DNA of 64,000 nucleotides from Halosaccharopolyspora lacisalsi (GTDB lineage: Bacteria; Actinomycetota; Actinomycetes; Mycobacteriales; Pseudonocardiaceae). The stretch lies in the NCBI RefSeq assembly GCF_014137975.1, contig NZ_JACGWZ010000002.1:248001-312000 (forward strand). Direction: 5' to 3'. Below, piece by piece: positions 34,872 to 43,332 of the stretch (its first letter is position 1; every line of letters starts with the position of its first letter). A program made the translations under genes and the position numbers. A model generated the notes under the pieces. The model saw only the letters and a program-made list of their open reading frames with translations. It did not search any database and was not told the origin of the DNA.

Positions 34872-34891
34872 GTGTACGAACGTTCGTACAC
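34872..34891. promoter_or_regulatory. 20-base perfect palindrome in the decarboxylase operon promoter
   Basis: GTGTACGAACGTTCGTACAC is fully self-complementary. A -10-like TAGTAT (34866-34871) touches it, and the ubiX start is 24 bases downstream. This is a strong operator candidate for a TetR- or MarR-like repressor encoded elsewhere. Confidence 0.7.
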
Positions 34892-34914
34892 GAACAAGTG
34901 AAGCGGCGAGAGCG

Positions 34915-35499
34915 ATGCGACTGATCATCGGTATGACCGGCGCCACCGGTGCGCCCCTGGGGGTGGGGTTGCTCGAGGCGCTGCGCGGTAACCCCGAGGT
35001 GGAAACCCATCTGATTATGAGCCGCTGGGCGCGAACCACCATCGAGCTGGAGACTCCTTACGGTGCTCACGAGGTCGCCAAGTTGGCCGACGTGGTGCAC
35101 GGCTCTGGTGATCAGGCCGCGTCGATCTCGTCGGGGTCCTTCCGCACGGACGGCATGGTGATCGCGCCGTGCAGCATGAAGACGCTTGCCGGGATCCGTG
35201 CCGGTTACGCCGACGGGCTCATCGGACGTGCCGCCGACGTCGTGCTGAAGGAGCGACGCGAGCTGGTGCTCGTTCCGCGCGAGACACCGCTGAGCGAGAT
35301 CCACCTGGACAACATGCTGGCCCTGACGCGCATGGGCGCCGCGGTGGTGCCGCCGATGCCCGCCTTCTACAACCAGCCCGAGTCGGTCGGCGACGTCGTC
35401 GATCACGTCGTCGCCAGGGTGCTGGATCAGTTCGGCCTACCCGCTCCGGACGCACGTCGCTGGAACGGTCTGAGCGAAGCACGCCGCCGCGCGCGATGA
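34915..35499 (+). CDS. vdcB: UbiX-type flavin prenyltransferase, hydroxyarylic acid decarboxylase subunit B
   Basis: 194 residues from ATG 34915. Canonical UbiX: MRLIIGMTGATGAPLGVGLLEAL, then IAPCSMKTLAGIRAGYADGLIGRAADVVLKERRELVLVPRETPLSEIHLDNML in conserved blocks, and PPMPAFYNQPESV. It prenylates FMN with dimethylallyl phosphate to supply the UbiD cofactor. First gene of the set ubiX-ubiD-subunit D, the order of vdcBCD/bsdBCD, for decarboxylating vanillate or 4-hydroxybenzoate. Confidence 0.9.
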   Translation: MRLIIGMTGATGAPLGVGLLEALRGNPEVETHLIMSRWARTTIELETPYGAHEVAKLADVVHGSGDQAASISSGSFRTDGMVIAPCSMKTLAGIRAGYADGLIGRAADVVLKERRELVLVPRETPLSEIHLDNMLALTRMGAAVVPPMPAFYNQPESVGDVVDHVVARVLDQFGLPAPDARRWNGLSEARRRAR

Positions 35500-35522
35500 C
35501 CCCATCGAGACAAGGAGCAACG

Positions 35523-36950
35523 ATGGCCTACGACGATCTGCGATCCTACCTGGAAGAACTCGGTGAGCAGCAGCAGTTGTTGCACGTCGACGAGCAGGTC
35601 GACCCCGAACCCGATCTCGCCGCGGCGGCGAACGCGGCGGCCCGGCTCGGCGAGAACGCCCCCGCGCTGTACTTCGACAACGTCACCGGCTTCACCAACG
35701 CCCGGATCGCGCTGAACGCGCACGGGTCCTGGGCAAACCACGCCGTGGCCATGGGCCTGCCCACCGCGACCTCGACCAAGGAACAGGTCGAGGAGTTCAT
35801 CCGGCGCTGGGAGAACTTCCCGGTCACTCCCGAACGCAGGCAGGACCCGCCGTGGAGCGAGAACGTTCTCGAGGGCGAGGACGTGAACCTGTTCGACGTG
35901 CTGCCGTTGTTCCGGCTCAACGACGGTGACGGTGGTTTCTACCTCGACAAGGCCGCCGTGGTCTCCCGCGACCCCGACGAGCCGGACAACTTCGACAAGC
36001 AGAACGTCGGGACCTACCGGCTGGAGGTCAAGGGCACCGACAAGCTCGGCATGCAACCGGTGCCGATGCACGACATCGCCCTGCACCTGGGTAAGGCCGA
36101 GCAGAGCGACGAGGACCTGCCGGTGGCGATCGCCCTGGGCAATGACCCGATGATCTCCATCGTGGCGGGCACACCGCTGGGCTACGACCAGTCCGAGTAC
36201 GAGATGGCCGGGGCACTGCGCGGAACCCCCGCTCCCATCGCGACCGCGCCGCTGACCGGTTTCGACGTGCCCTGGGGCAGCGAGGTCGTGCTGGAAGGCG
36301 TGATCGAGGGCCGCAAGCGGGAGATCGAGGGGCCCTTCGGGGAGTTCACCGGGCACTACTCCGGTGGCCGCAACATGACCGTGGTGCGCATCGACAGGAT
36401 CTCCCACCGCACCGACCCGATCTTCGAGTCGCTGTACCTCGGGATGCCCTGGACCGAGATCGACTACCTCATCGGCCCGGCCACCTGCGTGCCGCTCCAC
36501 CAGCAACTGCGCGCGGAGTTCCCCGAGGTGCAGGCGGTCAACGCCATGTACACCCACGGGCTGCTGGCGATCGTGTCCACCAAGAAGCGCTACGGCGGAT
36601 TCGCCAGGGCGGTGGGGTTGCGGACGATGACCACCCCGCACGGGCTGGGCTACTGCAAGATGGTCATCGTCGTCGACGAGGACGTCGACCCGTTCAACCT
36701 GCCCCAGGTCATGTGGGCACTGTCGAGCAAGGTCAACGCCGCGAACGACCTGGTCAACCTGCCCAACATGTCCGTGCTGGAGCTCGATCCGGGCTCGCAG
36801 CCGCCGGGAATCAGCAACAAGCTGGTCATCGACGCCACTACCCCGGTCTCACCGGACAACCGCGGCCACTACAGCCAGCCCGTCACCGACCTGCCCGAGA
36901 CCGGCGCCTGGGTCGAGAAACTGCAGAACCTCATGCACGGCAGGAGCTGA
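35523..36950 (+). CDS. vdcC: UbiD-family hydroxyarylic acid decarboxylase (subunit C)
   Basis: 475 residues. The catalytic Glu-Arg-Glu network of UbiD enzymes is present: R166 (VGTYRLEV), E269 and E274 (EGPFGEF), with FTGHYSGG behind it. It uses prenylated FMN and Mn2+/K+ to remove CO2 reversibly from a hydroxylated benzoate such as vanillate (to guaiacol) or 4-hydroxybenzoate (to phenol). Followed by the small subunit D gene, which marks the VdcC/BsdC branch rather than ubiquinone-pathway UbiD. Confidence 0.92.
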   Translation: MAYDDLRSYLEELGEQQQLLHVDEQVDPEPDLAAAANAAARLGENAPALYFDNVTGFTNARIALNAHGSWANHAVAMGLPTATSTKEQVEEFIRRWENFPVTPERRQDPPWSENVLEGEDVNLFDVLPLFRLNDGDGGFYLDKAAVVSRDPDEPDNFDKQNVGTYRLEVKGTDKLGMQPVPMHDIALHLGKAEQSDEDLPVAIALGNDPMISIVAGTPLGYDQSEYEMAGALRGTPAPIATAPLTGFDVPWGSEVVLEGVIEGRKREIEGPFGEFTGHYSGGRNMTVVRIDRISHRTDPIFESLYLGMPWTEIDYLIGPATCVPLHQQLRAEFPEVQAVNAMYTHGLLAIVSTKKRYGGFARAVGLRTMTTPHGLGYCKMVIVVDEDVDPFNLPQVMWALSSKVNAANDLVNLPNMSVLELDPGSQPPGISNKLVIDATTPVSPDNRGHYSQPVTDLPETGAWVEKLQNLMHGRS

Positions 36951-36977
36951 CTCTTGGGGAAGGAAGGATTCACACCG

Positions 36978-37205
36978 ATGTGCCCTCGTTGCGCGCACGA
37001 AAGCATCAGCAAACTCGCGGGATCGCCCGTGGCCGGGGCGTGGGAGGTGCTGCAGTGCCAGCGTTGCCTGTACACGTGGCGCACCACCGAACCGGACCGC
37101 CGCACCAAGCGCGACTCCTATCCCGAAGCGTTCAAGATGACCCAGGCCGACATCGACAACGCTCCCGAGGTGCCAGCAATCCCGGCGTTGCGCGGGCGCG
37201 GCTGA
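36978..37205 (+). CDS. vdcD: Hydroxyarylic acid decarboxylase small subunit D
   Basis: 75 residues from ATG 36978, with GGAAGGA about ten bases upstream; a TTG at 36954 is less likely. MCPRCAHESISKLAGSPVAGAWEVLQCQRCLYTWRTTEP holds the two CxxC pairs and the WxVxxCxxCxxxWRxxEP signature of VdcD/BsdD, and the tail VPAIP is also conserved. It is needed for full activity of these decarboxylases; its two CxxC pairs suggest a zinc ribbon. Confidence 0.9.
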   Translation: MCPRCAHESISKLAGSPVAGAWEVLQCQRCLYTWRTTEPDRRTKRDSYPEAFKMTQADIDNAPEVPAIPALRGRG

Positions 37206-37237
37206 AACACTCGATTCAGCTGAGAGGAGTGGGAGCG

Positions 37238-37519
37238 TTGAGTTCGAACGACACGCTGATGTGGGAGGCCCGGGCCGCCGAGGGCAGAATCGACGAGCTG
37301 GTCGAGTGGCTCGACAACGAGGCCGTGCCGTACCTGCGGGAGCAGGCCGACTGCCGAGGGGTGCACGTGTACCGCTCCGAGCAGGACGAGGAGCAGCGGG
37401 CGGTCGTACTCGCCCACTTCGACGGCGAGCCCGCGAGACTGCCGGATCCACCGGAGGGCCTGCTGCACCGTGATCCTCACCAGTGGCCCTTCCAACGCGT
37501 CCGCACGGTGGGCATGTAG
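37238..37519 (+). CDS. Small conserved-looking protein at the end of the decarboxylase operon
   Basis: 93 residues from TTG 37238, placed by GAGAGGAG nine bases before it. A GTG at 37229 is in frame but has no spacing from that site. DTLMWEARAAEGRIDELVEWLDNEAVPYLREQ is predicted helical; VHVYRSEQDEEQRAVVLAHFDGEP looks like a strand pair. I do not recognise the family; a ferredoxin-like/ABM-type dimeric fold is possible. Its place 32 bases after vdcD suggests a role in the same pathway. Confidence 0.6.
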   Translation: MSSNDTLMWEARAAEGRIDELVEWLDNEAVPYLREQADCRGVHVYRSEQDEEQRAVVLAHFDGEPARLPDPPEGLLHRDPHQWPFQRVRTVGM

Positions 37520-37552
37520 TACCGGCGACACCCGGGGCACGCAGGGGGGAGT

Positions 37553-37572
37553 CCGGTTTCGCGCGAAACCGG
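37553..37572. repeat. Dispersed palindrome copy B
   Basis: CCGGTTTCGCGCGAAACCGG, a perfect 20-base palindrome shared with copy A at 31460. It sits 33 bases after a plus-strand stop and before a convergent minus-strand gene (Tex). A second inverted repeat follows at once: GGTAACCA 37572-37579 and TGGTTACC 37595-37602. Together they could act as a bidirectional terminator. The rest of the gap to 37800 shows no gene. Confidence 0.7.
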
Positions 37573-37800
37573 GTAACCACCTACTGGGGAAGCATGGTTA
37601 CCGCCTCGATCGCTTCGTGCGGAAGTGGTGTCGCGGGTGCCGGATCAGCTGTCGAAGTGGCCGGTGCGGAGGTCGTCGCGGAAGGCGTTCCAGCGGATGG
37701 CGGGTCGGGCGACGAGAACGAGTGATTCCAACCGTGGTGAGCGCGCCGTTCTGGCAGTATCACCGCCGGAACGACGCGCTCACCGTTGGGGCAGTGTCGC

Positions 37801-40164
37801 TCAGCCGTTGTCGAAGCCCGCGCGGCGCAGGGCGTCGGCGAGCGCGCCGTCCTTGGTGGCGCCCTGGCCCTGACGCTGCTTGCCCTGCCCGGACCTGTTC
37901 TGGTCCTGCTTGCCGCCGGAGCGCGGTTTGCCGCCGTCGCGCTTGCCGTTGTCCCGGCGTCCGTCACCGGACTCCGCGTTCTCCTTGCCGCCGGACTCGA
38001 CCTCGTCGTCCAGCCGCAGGGTCAGTGAGATGCGCTTGCGGGCCACGTCCACGTCCATGACCTTGACCCGCACGACCTCGCCGGGTTTGGCCACGTCGCG
38101 CGGATCGCTGACGAACGACTTCGACATCGCCGAGACGTGCACGAGCCCGTCCTGGTGGACACCGACGTCGACGAAGGCTCCGAACGCGGCCACGTTGGTG
38201 ACCACTCCCTCCAGCACCATGCCGGACTTGAGGTCGGCCAGCGTCTCCACACCTTCGGCGAAGGTCGCGGTCTCGAATCCCGGACGCGGATCCCGGCCCG
38301 GCTTCTCCAGCTCGGAGACGATGTCGGTGACGGTGGGCAGCCCGAAGGTGTCGTCGACGAAGTCGGCGGGCTTGAGCGCGCGCAGTGCCTTGGTGTTGCC
38401 GATCAGCGCACCGATGTCGTGATCGGTGACCGTCGAGATGCGCTCCACCACGGGGTATGACTCGGGGTGCACGCTGGAGGCGTCCAGCGGGTTGTCCCCG
38501 TTGGGAATGCGCAGGAAGCCCGCACACTGCTCGAAGGTCTTCGGACCGAGCCGCGTGACCTCGGTCAGCGTCTGGCGGGTGCGGAACGGGCCGTGAGCGT
38601 CACGATGCCCCACGATGTTCTCCGCCAGCCCCGCGCTGATTCCCGACACCCGGGTCAGCAGCGGCACCGAGGCGGTGTTGAGGTCCACGCCGACCGCGTT
38701 CACGCAGTCCTCGACCACCGCGTCGAGGGAGCGCGACAGCTTGGTCTCGGCCACGTCGTGCTGGTACTGACCCACACCGATCGACTTGGGATCGATCTTG
38801 ACCAGCTCGGCCAGGGGGTCCTGCAACCTGCGCGCGATCGAGACGGCCCCGCGCAGCGACACGTCCAGCTCCGGCAACTCCCGCGCGGCGTAGGACGAGG
38901 CGGAGTACACCGAGGCGCCCGCCTCCGAAACAGAGACCTTCGTCAGTCCCCGGCCGGCCTTGACGAGCTCGCCCGCGAGCTTGTCGGTCTCGCGGGAGGC
39001 GGTGCCGTTACCGATGGCGATCAGCTCGACGCCGTGCTGCTGAACCAGCCGTCCCAACGTGGCCAGCGCCTCGTCCCACCGTTGCTGGGGTTTGTGCGGA
39101 TAAATGGTCTCGGTGGCCACCACCTTGCCGGTCGCGTCGATCACCGCCACCTTGACGCCGGTGCGGTATCCCGGGTCGAGCCCCATCGTCGTCCTGGTGC
39201 CCGCGGGCGCGGCCAGCAGCAGGTCCCGCAGGTTACCGGCGAAGACCCGGACGGCCTCGTCCTCGGCCGTCTGGCGCAGGCGACCCCGCAGGTCGAGGTC
39301 GAGGTGGACGAAGATCCGGGTGCGCCAGGCCCACCGCACGGTCTCCCGGAGCCAGGAGTCGGCGGGACGCCCCAGGTCGGAGAGCTCGAAGTGGGCGGCG
39401 ATGAGGCGCTCGTACTCGCTGGGGCCCTCCGGCTGCTCGTCGGCGGCCTCCGGTTCCAGCGAAAGGTCGAGGACCTCCTCCTTCTCGCCCCGGAACAGCG
39501 CCAGGATCCGGTGGGAGGGCAGTTTGGTGAAGGGCTCGGCGAAGTCGAAGTAGTCGGAGAACTTCGCCCCGTCCTCCTGCTTGTCCTCGCGCACGCGCGA
39601 GGACAACCGGCCCCGCGTCCACATCCGCTCCCGCAGCTGCCCGAGGAGGTCGCCGTCCTCGGCGAAGCGCTCGACCAGGATCGAACGGGCCCCCGCCAGC
39701 GCCGCCGGAGCGTCGGCGACACCGTTCTCGACGTCGACGTAGTCGGCGGCGACGGTCGGCGGATCCTGGCTCGGGTCGGTGAGCAGCAGCTCGGCCAGCG
39801 GTTCGAGCCCGGCCTCCCTGGCGATCCGGGCCTTGGTGCGCCGCTTGGGCTTGTAGGGGAGGTAGATGTCCTCCAGCCGCGCCTTCGAGTCCGCGGCCAT
39901 GATCCGCGCTTCGAGCACCTCGTCGAGTTTGCCCTGGTTGCGGATCTCGTCGAGGATCGCCGTGCGCCGCTGCTCCAGCTCACGCAGGTAGCGCAGTCGC
40001 TCGTCCAGCGTGCGCAGCTGCGTGTCGTCGAGCCCCCCGGTGGCCTCCTTGCGGTAACGGGCGACGAACGGCACGGTGGCCCCTTCGTCGAGCAGCTCGA
40101 CGGTCGCCCGTACCTGACCCGCACCCACGCCGAGTTCCTCGGCGATCCTGTGATGAACCGACAT
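37801..40164 (-). CDS. tex: Tex family RNA-binding transcriptional accessory protein
   Basis: 787 residues from ATG 40164 (MSVHHRIAEELGV); an ATG six codons earlier at 40182 is possible. Domains in order: helical Tex N-terminus (ATVPFVARYRKEATGGLDD, YKPKRRTKARIAREAGLEPLA), YqgF/RuvC-like domain (MGLDPGYRTGVKVAVIDATG), helix-hairpin-helix (SVPLLTRVSGISAGLAENIV), then a C-terminal S1 domain (GMVLEGVVTNVAAFGAFVDVGVHQDGLVHVS). A Gly/Lys/Asn/Gln-rich tail follows. Tex binds RNA and affects transcription; it is highly conserved. Single gene. Confidence 0.95.
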   Translation of the reverse strand: MSVHHRIAEELGVGAGQVRATVELLDEGATVPFVARYRKEATGGLDDTQLRTLDERLRYLRELEQRRTAILDEIRNQGKLDEVLEARIMAADSKARLEDIYLPYKPKRRTKARIAREAGLEPLAELLLTDPSQDPPTVAADYVDVENGVADAPAALAGARSILVERFAEDGDLLGQLRERMWTRGRLSSRVREDKQEDGAKFSDYFDFAEPFTKLPSHRILALFRGEKEEVLDLSLEPEAADEQPEGPSEYERLIAAHFELSDLGRPADSWLRETVRWAWRTRIFVHLDLDLRGRLRQTAEDEAVRVFAGNLRDLLLAAPAGTRTTMGLDPGYRTGVKVAVIDATGKVVATETIYPHKPQQRWDEALATLGRLVQQHGVELIAIGNGTASRETDKLAGELVKAGRGLTKVSVSEAGASVYSASSYAARELPELDVSLRGAVSIARRLQDPLAELVKIDPKSIGVGQYQHDVAETKLSRSLDAVVEDCVNAVGVDLNTASVPLLTRVSGISAGLAENIVGHRDAHGPFRTRQTLTEVTRLGPKTFEQCAGFLRIPNGDNPLDASSVHPESYPVVERISTVTDHDIGALIGNTKALRALKPADFVDDTFGLPTVTDIVSELEKPGRDPRPGFETATFAEGVETLADLKSGMVLEGVVTNVAAFGAFVDVGVHQDGLVHVSAMSKSFVSDPRDVAKPGEVVRVKVMDVDVARKRISLTLRLDDEVESGGKENAESGDGRRDNGKRDGGKPRSGGKQDQNRSGQGKQRQGQGATKDGALADALRRAGFDNG

Positions 40165-40282
40165 CGTCACGAGGTCTCCCATCGACGGAAGCTCCGGCGT
40201 TCGGGCCGGAGCGGAAGTCGGCCCCGAGTGGCGCTGGTCCCACGTGTGGCCAGTGCTTACTCAAAACCAACAGACGTATAAA

Positions 40283-41213
40283 ATGATCACTGTGAGGACG
40301 GCGTACAAGTTCCGGGCTTATCCGGATTCCGAGCAGGCGGCCCAGTTGGGCCGCACGTTCGGGTGTGTGCGCCTGGTGTGGAACAAGACTCTTGACGCGC
40401 GGCACCGCCGGTACCATACCGAAGGAAGGAGCACGTCCTACACGGAGACCGACGCGGCCCTGTCCGAGTGGAAACGCACCGGCGAGCTGGCGTTTCTGTC
40501 CGAGGTGCCGTCGGTGCCGTTGCAGCAGACTTTGCGGCACCAGCACCCCGCGTTTCAGCATTTTTCGCCGCTCGGGCCCGCTATCCCCGGTACAAGAGCA
40601 GGAGCGGTCGTCAGACGGCGCGCTACACCCGGTCGGCATTTCGGATCCGCGACGGGAAGCTGTTCCTGGCGAAGCAGGTGAGCCCGGTGCTTCGTGTGGT
40701 CCGGGCCCGACGTTGACGTGACCGCACTGAACCCCACGATGGTGGTTGCTCGCGGGCCGGACGGGCGCTGGTTCGTCACCTTCAGTGTCGATACCGACGA
40801 GCCCGAACTCGAGCCGGAGGCCGGGCGTGCTGCAGGCACCGATCTGGGCGTGAGGGATTTCGCCGTCACCTCGGACGGCGAACGCATCGCCAATCCGCGG
40901 CATCTGGACCGCAAGGCCCGCGACCTGACCCGGTACCAGCGCCGCATGGCGCGCGAGCAGCGCGGCTCGAACAATCGGCACAAGGCGAAGGAGAAGGTGG
41001 CCCGGGCCCATCGCAACGTCCGGAAGGACTTCCTGCACCGCACGTCGACGAACTTGGTTCGGTACCCTTCGCCGGAAACGTGCTCCGTGTGCGGGCACCT
41101 ACTGGACCATCTGAAGCTTGCCACTCGGGCATGGACGTGTCCGGGCTGCCGCACCCGACCGGGGTCACAACGCGGCCAAGAACATCCTTGCGGCAGCCCG
41201 GCGGGGCCCCTGA
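40283..41213 (+). pseudogene. IS200/IS605-type TnpB (OrfB) remnant
   Basis: Starts ATG 40283 with the TnpB opening TAYKFRAYPDSEQAAQLGRTFGCVRLVWN. The frame breaks near 40562 (one T short in a T run) and again near 40700, then gives GTDLGVRDFAVTSDGERI (first RuvC Asp) and RHRNVRKDFLHRTSTNLV-like sequence. About 65 codons with the second RuvC motif are missing at about 41065, where the text jumps to the zinc ribbon CSVCGH. After a last shift near 41150 it ends HNAAKNILAAARRGP at 41213. No tnpA and no clear element ends are seen. It is dead as a nuclease. Confidence 0.85.
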
Positions 41214-41318
41214 AGGGCGGAGAGGAAGTCAAGAGTTTGCTTCGACCTCCTCCGATGACCTTGTCCGCGACGTTGTCGCCGATGCCGGTCATCGGAGCGT
41301 CGAGCAGGGCCGTGTCCG

Positions 41319-43160
41319 TCAGGTGACGCGTTCGCGGGTCACCTCGCGAGCCGCGGCCGCGATGCTCTCGGCATCGATACCGGCTTGGTTCAGCAGTTCG
41401 GCGGGCTTGCCCGAACCGGGCATCGTCGACACCGCCAGCTTGCGAACCGGTACCTGCACCCCGGACTCGGCCAGCGCGGTCAGCACGGCCTCGCCCAGGC
41501 CGCCTTCCGGCCAGTGGTCCTCGGCCGTGACCAGCGCACCGGTCTCGTACGCGGCCGCACGCAACGCGGCGGCGTCCACCGGCTTGATCGAGTAGAGGTC
41601 GAGCACCCGGGCCCGCAGGCCCTCGGAAGCCAGTTGCTCGGCCGCGCGGAGGGCTTCGTGCACCGTGACCCCCGCGCCGATCAGAGTGACGTGATCACCG
41701 TCGCGGACGGTCTTGCTGCCACCGATCTCGAACTCCTCGTCCGGAGAGTAGAGGGTGGGGTAGGCGCCGCGACTGGTGCGGAGGTAGCAGATCCCGGGCC
41801 GATCGGCCATCGGCTCCAGCAACCTGGCGGTCTGGTTGGGATCGCAGGGGTAGAGCACGGTGCTGCCGTGGACCGCACGCAGTGCGGCGAGATCCTCCAA
41901 GGCCATCTGCGACGGCCCGTCCTCACCGATGGCGACTCCGGCGTGCGAGCCCATCAGGCACAGATCGGCTCGGCTGATCGCGGCCATCCGAACGAAGTCG
42001 TAGGCGCGGGAGAGAAATGCCGCGAACGTCGAGGAGAACGGTTTCCAGCCGCGCGTCTGCATTCCCACGGCGGCGGCGACCATCTGCTGCTCGGCGATGT
42101 ACATCTCGAAGTAGCGGTCCGGGTGCCCTTCCCGGAATTGTTCGGAGTGCGTGGAGTTGGACACCTCGCCGTCCATGGCCACCACGTCGGCCCGCTGGGA
42201 CCCCAGGGCTCGCAGTGCCTGACCGTAGGCCTTGCGAGTGGCGACCTCGGAACCACCCTTCTCGTAGTGGGGCAGTGTGCCGCCTTCGGCCCGGAACTGG
42301 TGCGGCAACTCACCGTCTCCGGGTTTGGAGACGTCGACCCGCAGGTCACGAGTCCCGCCGAGCTCCTCGATCGCCTCCGCGGTGTCCTTGACCGGCTTAC
42401 CGTGTGCGCCGAGTTGGTCCTCGACCTCGGAGACTCCCCTGCCCTTCTTGGTGCGGGCGATGATCGCCGTCGGGCGACCGGTGGTCGAACTCGCCTCGGT
42501 GAGCGCGGACTCCACCTGCTCGGGGTCGTGGCCGTCGATCGCGATCGCGTTCCAGCCCAGGGCACGGGCGCGATCGGCGTAGGAGTCCAGGTCCCAGCCG
42601 TGCATGGTCTCGCCGGTCTGTCCCAGGCGGTTGACGTCGATGATCGCGGTGAGGTTGTCGAGCTCGCGGTGAGCGGCGTGCTCGAAGGCCTCCCAGATCG
42701 ATCCCTCCGCCATCTCGCTGTCACCGCAGACGACCCACACCCGGTAGGGCAGCTGGTCGAGATACTTGCCGGTCAGCGCCAGTCCGACACCGATCGGCAG
42801 TCCCTGTCCCAGTGATCCGGTGGCCACGTCGACCCAGGGCAGCGCCGGGGTGGGGTGTCCCTCCATGCGGCTGCCGAACCCGCGAAAGCTCAGCAGCTCG
42901 GCATCGTCGACGGCTCCCGCGGCCTTGAAGCAGGAGTACAGCAAGGGGGAGGCGTGCCCCTTGGAAAAGATCAAATGGTCGTTGTGGTGGTGGTCGGGCC
43001 GATCGAAGTCCAGCCGTAGGTGACCGTCCACCAGCGCGGCCATCAGGTCGGCCGCAGACATCGACGACGTGGGGTGTCCGGAGCCCGCCGCATCGCTGGC
43101 CCTGATCGAGTCCACTCGAAGTTGTTGTGCCAGTTCGTGCCTGAATGCTGTCTTTTCCAC
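41319..43160 (-). CDS. tkt: Transketolase
   Basis: 613 residues from GTG 43160 (GAAGGG upstream); a much longer frame to 43472 is not needed. Thiamine-diphosphate enzyme: SGHPTSSMSAADLM, FSKGHASPLLYS, GSLGQGLPIGVGLAL and the GDSEMAEGSIWEA motif. Then comes the pyrimidine-binding domain with SHAGVAIGEDGPSQMALED, and a C-terminal domain. It is shorter than the classical 660-700-residue transketolases. It moves two-carbon units between sugar phosphates. The hopanoid operon is divergent from it, 172 bases away. Confidence 0.92.
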   Translation of the reverse strand: MEKTAFRHELAQQLRVDSIRASDAAGSGHPTSSMSAADLMAALVDGHLRLDFDRPDHHHNDHLIFSKGHASPLLYSCFKAAGAVDDAELLSFRGFGSRMEGHPTPALPWVDVATGSLGQGLPIGVGLALTGKYLDQLPYRVWVVCGDSEMAEGSIWEAFEHAAHRELDNLTAIIDVNRLGQTGETMHGWDLDSYADRARALGWNAIAIDGHDPEQVESALTEASSTTGRPTAIIARTKKGRGVSEVEDQLGAHGKPVKDTAEAIEELGGTRDLRVDVSKPGDGELPHQFRAEGGTLPHYEKGGSEVATRKAYGQALRALGSQRADVVAMDGEVSNSTHSEQFREGHPDRYFEMYIAEQQMVAAAVGMQTRGWKPFSSTFAAFLSRAYDFVRMAAISRADLCLMGSHAGVAIGEDGPSQMALEDLAALRAVHGSTVLYPCDPNQTARLLEPMADRPGICYLRTSRGAYPTLYSPDEEFEIGGSKTVRDGDHVTLIGAGVTVHEALRAAEQLASEGLRARVLDLYSIKPVDAAALRAAAYETGALVTAEDHWPEGGLGEAVLTALAESGVQVPVRKLAVSTMPGSGKPAELLNQAGIDAESIAAAAREVTRERVT

Positions 43161-43179
43161 GGTCGCGGGCTTCCCTTCT

Positions 43180-43201
43180 GAGGTGGCGGCTAAACCACCT
43201 C
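43180..43201 (-). other. Hairpin in the transketolase leader
   Basis: GAGGTGG (43180-43186), eight bases, CCACCTC (43195-43201): perfect 7-base arms about 20 bases upstream of the GTG start on the minus strand. It could mask or expose the ribosome site; not a recognised riboswitch. Confidence 0.35.
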
Positions 43202-43332
43202 CGCGCACACCGTGCGTGAACCCATTTTCACTCGTTCGGGGGTGCGCTTCGCCCTGCGAACGCAAAAAAGTCGCAATACGATGTCCACAGTCGACTCCGA
43301 GATCCTTTCGTGCCGGAGTAGGGGAGGTGACC

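Noticed and set aside
38467-40281. 604-codon plus-strand open frame
   Set aside because: Antisense shadow of tex; low-complexity Arg/Gly/Leu composition, no motif.
40183-41318. Active IS605-family insertion with intact nuclease and guide RNA
   Set aside because: TnpB is frameshifted and has lost a catalytic motif; no TnpA or defined ends found.
43180-43201. Possible riboswitch in the transketolase leader
   Set aside because: Only a simple hairpin; no recognised aptamer core such as a TPP-box sequence could be seen.
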